Positions 32,004-39,195 of a stretch of 61,971 bases of DNA are shown piece by piece. The notes under the pieces are model-generated. The model made no database searches and had not been told where the DNA came from. It was given only the letters and a program-made list of their open reading frames with translations. The stretch is from contig JAVBOW010000020.1 in the NCBI GenBank assembly GCA_031550125.1, forward strand, positions 1 through 61,971, written 5' to 3'. Numbering within the stretch: the first letter of the stretch is position 1; each line of letters opens with the position of its first letter. Both the position numbers and the translations under genes were made by a program. This DNA is from JAVBOW01 sp031550125 (GTDB taxonomy: Bacteria > Bacteroidota > Bacteroidia > Bacteroidales > Rikenellaceae).

Positions 32004-33047
32004 CTATTTGGATATGATTATGTATACGGGCAGATGGTCGGAATATCCTCCCAAGTATGTGTTGCCCGAATATGTACGCCACGGGGCGCTTTTGCTCGTT
32101 TCGGTCTGTTGCCACATGAACGGGCGGCTGAATACGTTTCCTGCAAAGCCGTTCTTTTCCGATTTGGCCAGGCCTAAACTTCCGGCTGCGGGCTTGAGCA
32201 GTTCGCAATTTACTATTATATTGTCGAACATATTCCACTCTTCGCCGTATATTACCGAACCGACTCCTTTTTTGTACATTTCCCAGAAGGGATTGTAGAA
32301 TCCGCGCGGTCTAACCGACGCCGCATTGTTCGACGCGCCTATGGTTTTGGCCAGGCTCACATCTGAGGGATTGTCGCTCATATCTCCCATTATCACTATC
32401 TTGACATCCGGCCTGAGGCGCATGATCGAATCGGCCGCATGGCGTACGCACTCGGCTGCGCCCACCCGTTTAAATTCCGACGACTCTTTTCCCCCGCGTC
32501 TGGAAGGCCATTGGCAGACGAAGAAACAGAAACGGTCGTTGCCTATCGACCCCCATACGGCCAGGATATCGCGCGTTTTGAATCCGGGTAACGATTGAAC
32601 CGCGGTGGTTATTGGGTAACTGCCTTCGTACCGGAATACATCCGGGCGGTAAAGCAGCGCCACGTCAACTCCGCGCGCCTCCGGCGAATCGTAATGGACT
32701 ATTTGGTAACCGGCTTTTTTGATCCTCGGCATGGCCACGAGATCGGTCAATACGTGACGGTTTTCCATCTCCGAAAGACCTATGACGCACGGATAGCCTT
32801 TGGTTGCGGCAGACATCTCGAATATAACCCTGTCTATGCCGTCGAGTTTCCTGCGGTAGCGGGCCGTAGTCCATTGCTTTGAACCTTCGGGGGTGAACTC
32901 TTCGTCCATCGTGGCAGGATCGTTGATGGTGTCGAACAGGTTTTCGAGGTTATAGAACGCGATAGCGTAGCGGTTGGACGGCGACTGGCCCATACATACC
33001 AGGCACACGGCCGCCAAAAACAATAATGTCCGTATCGGTCTTTTCAT
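32004..33047 (-). CDS. Exported EEP-family hydrolase (nuclease-like)
   Basis: A 347-residue protein with a signal peptide (about 1-20). It has the endonuclease/exonuclease/phosphatase landmarks IAFYNLENLFD at the mature N-terminus, GLSEMENR for metal binding, VIMGDMSDNPSD and the C-terminal SDHLPVYIIIS. The FYNLENLFDT opening is typical of the Bacteroidota secreted EEP group that travels with nuclease and BACON-type proteins. Substrate not proven; nucleic acid is the best guess from its neighbour, a DRGH nuclease 80 bp upstream. Confidence 0.88.
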   Translation of the reverse strand: MKRPIRTLLFLAAVCLVCMGQSPSNRYAIAFYNLENLFDTINDPATMDEEFTPEGSKQWTTARYRRKLDGIDRVIFEMSAATKGYPCVIGLSEMENRHVLTDLVAMPRIKKAGYQIVHYDSPEARGVDVALLYRPDVFRYEGSYPITTAVQSLPGFKTRDILAVWGSIGNDRFCFFVCQWPSRRGGKESSEFKRVGAAECVRHAADSIMRLRPDVKIVIMGDMSDNPSDVSLAKTIGASNNAASVRPRGFYNPFWEMYKKGVGSVIYGEEWNMFDNIIVNCELLKPAAGSLGLAKSEKNGFAGNVFSRPFMWQQTETSKSAPWRTYSGNTYLGGYSDHLPVYIIISK

Positions 33048-33127
33048 CTCGGGCTATTTAACATTGTTCGGGACCTTATCCCGGACTCACGTTATTTACA
33101 GCACGAAGATAGTTAAAAATCTCCACA

Positions 33128-34069
33128 TTATGGAATGAAACTCCAGTCGTCAAAATTTTTTTGTTTCTCTGCGGCTTCCTGTATCGCCGCCGGCAGCGAG
33201 TGGAAGAGGTCGAGTCCCGTAAGCGCCTCTATCTGGTCTACCGTTACGGCTATCTTGCCGATATTCGCCGTAAAGTCGGCGTTGGAGCGTCCCCAGTCTC
33301 GGTGTTCGAGCCAGAATCCTATGGCGCTCCATTCCGATCCGCCGCGCTTGCGCAACACGGCCTTGAAGTAGTATTTAGGCACGGCTATGCCGCTCGGCAC
33401 GGTGTGCAGCGCCACTCCGCCGGGCATTGTTATGCTTCCGCCTGCGCATATGTATAGCGTGTCGCCAGGCGTACGCCCCCAGCGTGCGATGCACGACTCC
33501 AGTTTTTCCCATATCCCCCTGTTGAATGCCGGCAGCTGTGGCGAGCAGTTGGAGAAGATGAACGTTTGCGTATTGATCGCGCGGCCGCGGGTTTCGTCGC
33601 CGGGGACTTCGGGGTCCGAAGTACGGTCTTGCGAGGGGCAAAGGTGGCCGCGGTCGTAGGTTATCGTTGCCATGGTGTCGGTGACCATGCGTTGCGATTT
33701 GTAGTCGATGGCTCCCGACGCCCTGTTGCGCGGGTCGATATTCTGCGTTTCCGGTATACGGCCGTCGCGCTTCCATGGATCGCCCGCGGTGCGGACGCCA
33801 TGGCCGAATCCGCTATAGAGTTGCCATGCCACCCACAGAGCGTGTTTCTGGGCGGGAGAGTATTCGAGGGCGTAGCGTCCCCCGGCGTCGTCTATCAACC
33901 AGGTGCTGTCGGAGACCGATGGCATTTCGAAACGTCCGTACACCCGCACGGTGTCTTTTGCCGCCCGTTGCGCGGCAGGTTTGGCGGCGTGCGCCGGAGG
34001 GCCGGCGGTTACGGTTGCGGCCGCCGCGCAAAAGGCCAATAGGATCGTAAGGGAATGCAGCATAAACAA
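33128..34069 (-). CDS. Secreted DNA/RNA non-specific endonuclease
   Basis: A 313-residue protein with a signal peptide (cleavage near residues 22-28). The beta-beta-alpha-metal nuclease motif is clear: DRGH at 139-142, with His142 as general base, then NCSPQLPAFNRGIWEKLE carrying Asn183 and Glu188 for magnesium. These enzymes cut DNA and RNA without sequence preference. Residues 40-85 are an N-terminal extension of the Bacteroidota type. A second ATG two codons in is possible. It precedes the EEP gene on the same strand. Confidence 0.92.
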   Translation of the reverse strand: MFMLHSLTILLAFCAAAATVTAGPPAHAAKPAAQRAAKDTVRVYGRFEMPSVSDSTWLIDDAGGRYALEYSPAQKHALWVAWQLYSGFGHGVRTAGDPWKRDGRIPETQNIDPRNRASGAIDYKSQRMVTDTMATITYDRGHLCPSQDRTSDPEVPGDETRGRAINTQTFIFSNCSPQLPAFNRGIWEKLESCIARWGRTPGDTLYICAGGSITMPGGVALHTVPSGIAVPKYYFKAVLRKRGGSEWSAIGFWLEHRDWGRSNADFTANIGKIAVTVDQIEALTGLDLFHSLPAAIQEAAEKQKNFDDWSFIP

Positions 34070-34073
34070 GAGA

Positions 34074-34134
34074 GGTATCGATTATATGTCGGCCGCGCAT
34101 ATCGTGCATCTTAAGGCCAACCTGTTTATCTGGT
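34074..34134 (+). repeat. Dispersed repeat, copy F (short form)
   Basis: About 61 bp: left end ATCGATTATATGTCGGCCGC, core GCGCATATCGTGCATC, then directly TTAAGGCCAACCTGTTTATC, the right part without the inner module. It lies immediately upstream of the secreted endonuclease gene. The right end is decayed, so the border is approximate. Confidence 0.7.
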
Positions 34135-34180
34135 TGCTTTCGACAGGGTTTATGAAAAACGGCATGGCGGGCGGTTATAC

Positions 34181-34209
34181 AAAAACCGGAGGAAATCCCT
34201 CCGGTTTTT
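34181..34209 (-). terminator. Intrinsic terminator after the giant lipoprotein gene
   Basis: AAAAACCGGAGG (34181-34192) pairs with CCTCCGGTTTTT (34198-34209), a 12-bp stem with a 5-nt loop and T-run. It lies 25 bp after the stop on the reverse strand. Confidence 0.92.
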
Positions 34210-34234
34210 GCGAGAAAGCGTACAATAACCGCAA

Positions 34235-37200
34235 CTATTCCACAACCGTACCCGAGATGATGATCGCCGGCTGAGGCGTCAGGCTGGGGTCGTAGTTATT
34301 GTTGGTTGGGTTGTTGTAGTTACTGTTGAAGTAGGTCAGACCGTTGTTGGCTCCGGCTTTGTACAGCGAGAACTTGATCCATATCACCGTGTTGGCCGGG
34401 ATAGTCACCGGGGCTGCCAGAGGTATGTCGAATACGGTTCCGTTGTTATTCACCGTGGCGACTATGTCGGCCGTGGTTTTGTATATGATATTGTAGCTGT
34501 TGTAGTCGTTATACTCTCCACCTACCTTATAAAGCACGGCGAGCCTTGCGGGTGCGTTGCCGCCGTTTCTACGGTAGTTGAACCATATATTGCTTAAAAT
34601 AAGTTGCTTCGGGGACGAGAAACCTACTATGGCGTATCCGCCCGGCATGTTCTTCAACTTGGGTTCGTTGTTTGTCATGTCGTCTCCGAAAGCGTAGGTA
34701 TAGCCTGCGTTCGATCCTGCTATGGGCCATTGGCCTCCCCATGCTTGAGGAGTAGCCGCGCCGGCAAATGTGGTCACTGTGCCGGAAGGTACTACATAGC
34801 GGAGTTTGTTGGCGTCGAGAATGGTTGCCGGGCCTACTACGGCTGGCAGGAACGGACATACGTAGGACAGTATACCTGCGGCGACGGAGGGCTGCGGCGC
34901 CATTATCCATGTCAGCGAGAACTTGTTGCCTACAGTGGCCGTGACGGTGTTGTTCACAAGGCCGGTAAGGCCGTTGATGGAGAACGTGGCCGTGCCTGAT
35001 ACAGTGGGTTTGCCCGTTATCTCGAACTCCAGCTCGCCGTCGGCATATCTTCCGGTGGTGACGGTTTCCGGCGAAACGTCGTTCAATCCGGCCACTCCCG
35101 ACTGGGTTACACCCACGTTGGAGTACGTTACGGCTCCGGGATTGTTGGAGTACGGTACCCGTATCTTAAGAGTCTTGGCGGGATATTGAGTCGGGAAATT
35201 GCTCGGTAAGTTGGTGTCGACGTTCAGGCCGCTGGCATCCACAATATAGGGCGTACCCCATGTGAACGGAAGCGGTTGGGTCCCGAATGCAACGTCGTCT
35301 ATATAATATGCCAGGGCTTTGCCTTCGTATTTGAAACATATGAACAGGTTGTCCGACTCGCTGAATGCGGAGAGGTCGACAACGTTATATGTCCATTTAG
35401 ACGCCGTATGCGAGAGGGGATTCATCGATACGTCTGCAATTTCCGTCCATGTGGTGCCGCCGAAATCGCCTTCGAACTCGGTAGTTGCGACCAGTTTGAG
35501 GCTCGTGCCGTCGGCCACCGTACCGGCAAAGGCCGAACGGAAGCAAAGTATCTGTGAGGTGGCGTTCTTGACGTTCAGAGGGCTGCGCAGCAGGGTGTAG
35601 GCCTCAACCTCTACTTCTGCGCTTCCTGCGCCCGTACATTGGTAGCACTTAAGCGCGGGGCTGCTGGTGAAGTGGGTTTTCCATCCGTTGAAGGGGTTGC
35701 CGTCGCTGTTGAACGATTCCCAATCGAGATTGCCGTATTGTTGCCCGTCCGTGGTTACCGAAGAGAAGTCGTCGGAGTACGAGGTTACCGAGGGCAAGGG
35801 ACGGAAGTCGGTCAGGGTTTTGAAAGTCCTTTCTTCGCCATAGATCCTTGAACGGAAACCTGTGGCGGTTGCGAATGCCCTTACCGAATATCCTACGCCC
35901 ATGCGCAGGTTCTCGGCCGTAGCGCTCAGCTCACCGGCCACGAGTGTGCCGGCAACGTCGGGAGGCGTGGTACTCCATTTGCCGCCTTTGGTGACCTTCA
36001 TTTCGAAGCCGTAGGTGAGCAGTGTGGTGTTACCCGGGGTGATGGTCCCTTTAAAGCTTGCGTCGTTGTAATCTATATCTGCTTCCGCAAGTACGGCGGT
36101 AGTGACCACGGGACGGGTTATGACCGAGAGGTGATCCTCGGAGTAGAGGGTGATATCGTCCAGACGGTATCCGGTGCCGGTCGCTTCCCATGCCATGTTC
36201 ATATTCATGACGTCGGCGGGGATGGTTATCGAGGCGGTACACAGGCCCCATGTGCCGGTTTGGCATGCGACCCTCGCGTAAGGAACGGTCTCCCACGTAA
36301 GCCCGTCGTCGAACGATACGTGCAGAAGGAACTGCGACGCGTCGAATCCGCTCGCGCTTGCGCCGAAGGTTACGGTAGCTTTGGAGAGGTTGTGTACGAG
36401 GATATCTTTGGCAACCAGGGTACCGGCGGTGAGGAAGACGCAGTTGTAGCCCGATGCGCCCTCGTAGCCGTTAGAACCGACGCTGTTGGTGTAAGAGCGC
36501 ACGGTGACGCCTGTGGTGCCTTCATATATGACGTCCTTGCCGCCGTCGCCGTTGTTCATCCACTTGGAGTAGTGCAGTATGTCGACTGGCGTTGCCACTA
36601 TGTCGGATATGCCGCCCAACGACGTGTGCCATACCATATTTTCAGGAAGGCCTTTGGTCTTGAAGTAGCCTATCGACGGAGAAACGTAAGTGCCTTCGCT
36701 GGTTGAGGCATACGCTCTGAATTCGTAGTCGGAGAAGGGTATGAGCAGATGGCTCAGTCCGAGGTGTACGCTGTAGTGCGACTGCGATATATCGTTGCTC
36801 GACACGGCTATCCAGGCGTTGCTGGTACCTCTGAGACGGTATTCTACCCCTGCGAAGAGTACCGGCGAGGTGCCGGCCACTATGCGGTTGCCTTCGATTA
36901 TGGCCGTGTACGACGTTGTCTGGGCTGCTACTTCGGAGCCTGTGTACACGGAGGGCTCGGAATGGAGTACGACCGTACCCCCTTCGAAAAGTTTTATATC
37001 GTCTATCTTGTAGTTGCTCGATGTGAAGTCGTTGCATATCCAGCGGAGCCACAGCGTGGTTGCGCCTTCTACGTCTATCACTACCCTCGAACGGAAGAAC
37101 GTTTTGGTGTTGGGCGATTCCGGAACGCTGTATGTGTAGTGTGCGGGCAGCCATTCCGTTCCGACGCCGTCCACGCAATACTCCAGCGTGACGGCCGCGG

Positions 37201-38836
37201 GCGAGAATGTGGGATCGAAAACGTTCTGGTTGGCTTCATATTTCCATTTCGACATGCCGAACAACAGGGTTACGCTGGATTTGGTCGAAACGTCTATGCC
37301 TTTTACGGTAAAGGTGGGCTTTGCGCCTTCGGGTCTTTCGGGTGCCTTGAACATAATGGCGTTACCTCCGGAAGCGAAAGGATAGCACATGGTGGCCACC
37401 TTGTCTCCCTGCACGGTGAACTGGCTGGCGGGAAGCGAGCTGACGATCCCTATCAGGCTGTTGCCCTCGTAGGTTACGGTGGCTTTGCTTGTGCCTTGTT
37501 TGTTCCACGAAAGGGAACCGGATTGCCCTGCGTTCATCACCTCGACGCTTTTGCCGGGCGCGCTGCCTGCGTTGAGCGAGCCGCCGTCCTCGTACCAGAT
37601 GCATTGCTGAGGATTGATGGTGGGCGCAAACATCTGTTCTACGCTCGAATAGGTGGAAGGCACACCCCTGGTGGAGGCTACTATATAGGTCATGAAGACA
37701 TATTCAGTATCCTCTTCCAGGTTGAGTATTTCGAACTCCAGATTGGGGTCGGTAGCGGGGTGTTGTTCATGGAAATCGGCCGGATCATATTCCGCCGCCG
37801 ACCTTTTCTTCCACCTGACGCCGTAAGTGGAGACGGTCATGCTCGGGTCTTTGATCTCGTATTTGGCGTAAACGACGGCCGACGTGGGCTTGACGTTGGA
37901 TATGAGTACCGGATATGCTGTCAGGATAGGCAGACTGGCGTCTGTATAGCGTTTTACGGAGATGCTGATATCGTCCAGCATGGCTCCGTGGCTGGTTGCC
38001 GCCGAGGTGAACCGCACCCAAAGTTCGCTGCGTTGGTCGGGCGTCACCATAAGGCCCGACACCACGGCCCACTCGTTGGGGGTGGCGTACGCCGAAAGGG
38101 TTACGGGTTCCCATGTAGCGCCCTGGTCGTAGCTGAAATCGAGGGTCACGCCGGCCGAGGAACACAGGCCGAAGCTGATATCGAACGACATGGCGTTTTG
38201 GGTGGATATGCCGTGTATTTCCAGGGTGTTGCCTGCCGTCTGACCCAACCGCACGTTGTTCGAGCCGCTGGCGTTTTTATATCCCTCGGAGTTGGTTTCC
38301 CTTTGCACTTCGGAAGCGCCTTCGTTGGAATATTTTACGTTGGCCGAACCCGTGCCGCTCGTTCCCCAGGCGAGGCCTGCGACGGCGTATTCGTTGACCA
38401 AAGGCCACCTGTCGCCTTCCGGGCCGAAAGTCTTGGACACTCCGGCGCCGAAAGTTTCGGCGTATAATACTTCCGTGGATATGTCTCCGGTCTGCCTAAC
38501 GAGGAGTTCTATCATCGTTAGTCCGTTGGTTATCTTGACTGTGGTGGTGTGGTACTCCTCGGGGTTGGCCTCGTAATTGAACGTTATCGTGGCGTTGCCT
38601 TTTCCACGTGTAACGTCTACGGTCAGCCACGACGCGGCCTCTTCCGGGATGGTTACGGTCCAGTCGTCGTTCGAGAGGATCGTCCTGGTGAAGCTGCCGC
38701 TCGCGCTGGGCAGGTTCTGCGTCCGGCTCTCTTTGAGGACCAACGAAACTTCCGGAGCTTCCTCTTCCACGCAGGAAGCTAACCCTACGACCGCAGCGAG
38801 GGATGCGATCAGAAATCTCATGTAAAGTTTTTTCAT
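34235..38836 (-). CDS. Giant BACON-domain surface lipoprotein
   Basis: A 1533-residue lipoprotein: lipobox GLASC with Cys22, then VEEEAPE, an acidic surface-export signal. In order there is a BACON domain (about 30-115), then alternating jelly-roll modules and fibronectin-III-like linkers. The jelly rolls are of the MAM/choice-of-anchor type, recognisable by recurring MLDDISISV, YKIDDIKLFE, YRLDDITLYS and YYIDDVAFG ends; the linkers read VVYAKYEI, EYRLRGTSN and YGFEMKV. The last 330 residues are Gly/Asn-rich beta structure of unknown type. No catalytic motif is visible; a binding or adhesive role is likely. It has its own promoter and terminator. Confidence 0.82.
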   Translation of the reverse strand: MKKLYMRFLIASLAAVVGLASCVEEEAPEVSLVLKESRTQNLPSASGSFTRTILSNDDWTVTIPEEAASWLTVDVTRGKGNATITFNYEANPEEYHTTTVKITNGLTMIELLVRQTGDISTEVLYAETFGAGVSKTFGPEGDRWPLVNEYAVAGLAWGTSGTGSANVKYSNEGASEVQRETNSEGYKNASGSNNVRLGQTAGNTLEIHGISTQNAMSFDISFGLCSSAGVTLDFSYDQGATWEPVTLSAYATPNEWAVVSGLMVTPDQRSELWVRFTSAATSHGAMLDDISISVKRYTDASLPILTAYPVLISNVKPTSAVVYAKYEIKDPSMTVSTYGVRWKKRSAAEYDPADFHEQHPATDPNLEFEILNLEEDTEYVFMTYIVASTRGVPSTYSSVEQMFAPTINPQQCIWYEDGGSLNAGSAPGKSVEVMNAGQSGSLSWNKQGTSKATVTYEGNSLIGIVSSLPASQFTVQGDKVATMCYPFASGGNAIMFKAPERPEGAKPTFTVKGIDVSTKSSVTLLFGMSKWKYEANQNVFDPTFSPAAVTLEYCVDGVGTEWLPAHYTYSVPESPNTKTFFRSRVVIDVEGATTLWLRWICNDFTSSNYKIDDIKLFEGGTVVLHSEPSVYTGSEVAAQTTSYTAIIEGNRIVAGTSPVLFAGVEYRLRGTSNAWIAVSSNDISQSHYSVHLGLSHLLIPFSDYEFRAYASTSEGTYVSPSIGYFKTKGLPENMVWHTSLGGISDIVATPVDILHYSKWMNNGDGGKDVIYEGTTGVTVRSYTNSVGSNGYEGASGYNCVFLTAGTLVAKDILVHNLSKATVTFGASASGFDASQFLLHVSFDDGLTWETVPYARVACQTGTWGLCTASITIPADVMNMNMAWEATGTGYRLDDITLYSEDHLSVITRPVVTTAVLAEADIDYNDASFKGTITPGNTTLLTYGFEMKVTKGGKWSTTPPDVAGTLVAGELSATAENLRMGVGYSVRAFATATGFRSRIYGEERTFKTLTDFRPLPSVTSYSDDFSSVTTDGQQYGNLDWESFNSDGNPFNGWKTHFTSSPALKCYQCTGAGSAEVEVEAYTLLRSPLNVKNATSQILCFRSAFAGTVADGTSLKLVATTEFEGDFGGTTWTEIADVSMNPLSHTASKWTYNVVDLSAFSESDNLFICFKYEGKALAYYIDDVAFGTQPLPFTWGTPYIVDASGLNVDTNLPSNFPTQYPAKTLKIRVPYSNNPGAVTYSNVGVTQSGVAGLNDVSPETVTTGRYADGELEFEITGKPTVSGTATFSINGLTGLVNNTVTATVGNKFSLTWIMAPQPSVAAGILSYVCPFLPAVVGPATILDANKLRYVVPSGTVTTFAGAATPQAWGGQWPIAGSNAGYTYAFGDDMTNNEPKLKNMPGGYAIVGFSSPKQLILSNIWFNYRRNGGNAPARLAVLYKVGGEYNDYNSYNIIYKTTADIVATVNNNGTVFDIPLAAPVTIPANTVIWIKFSLYKAGANNGLTYFNSNYNNPTNNNYDPSLTPQPAIIISGTVVE

Positions 38837-38940
38837 GACGTCTATTTAGGTGGTTTTAAGTTTAGTGGTTTTCGTTTGGCGTTTCGGTTTCAGTAGTCGT
38901 CCTAACATATAAACGGTTGCCGTGACCCGTTAGTGTGCGG

Positions 38941-38984
38941 GCCGGCAATCTTCCGTTGCGTGCTTATTATGCTCCGTTGCCGGC
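38941..38984 (-). promoter_or_regulatory. Hairpin in the giant lipoprotein leader
   Basis: GCCGGCAA (38941-38948) pairs with TTGCCGGC (38977-38984). With transcription from the -7 box at 39009-39016 this hairpin would lie near the 5' end of a leader of about 165 nt. It is the main feature I see in the 359-bp gene-free stretch 38837-39195, apart from the promoter and leuS terminator. Confidence 0.4.
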
Positions 38985-39008
38985 GTTTATGGCCGGAAAG
39001 GAGTACCC

Positions 39009-39016
39009 CAAATATA
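39009..39016 (-). promoter_or_regulatory. -7 box for the giant lipoprotein gene
   Basis: Reverse-strand TATATTTG fits TAnnTTTG. No clear -33 TTG. The predicted leader to the start at 38836 is long. Confidence 0.5.
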
Positions 39017-39129
39017 TGGTTTTATTTTAATATAACGCACCGCCGCCGCATTAATTTTTTAAAACATAAACACAAACATTTGATATACTGGAATTTAAAA
39101 ATTAACCAAAAAATTAACCCAAATAAAAA

Positions 39130-39173
39130 CGGCAGGTCCGGGAATCCGTTCTGATCGATTCCCGGGCCTGCCG
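39130..39173 (-). terminator. Intrinsic terminator after leuS
   Basis: CGGCAGGTCCGGGAATC (39130-39146) pairs with GATTCCCGGGCCTGCCG (39157-39173) with one G-U pair, then on the reverse strand TTTTTATTT. Strong. Confidence 0.95.
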
Positions 39174-39195
39174 CAATGTGCCGGACTCGTAGCCG

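Noticed and set aside
36749..38467. Long open frame (572 residues) opposite the giant lipoprotein gene
   Set aside because: Composition (Gly, Arg, His, Val rich) is that of a shadow frame, and the giant lipoprotein has signal peptide, promoter and terminator.
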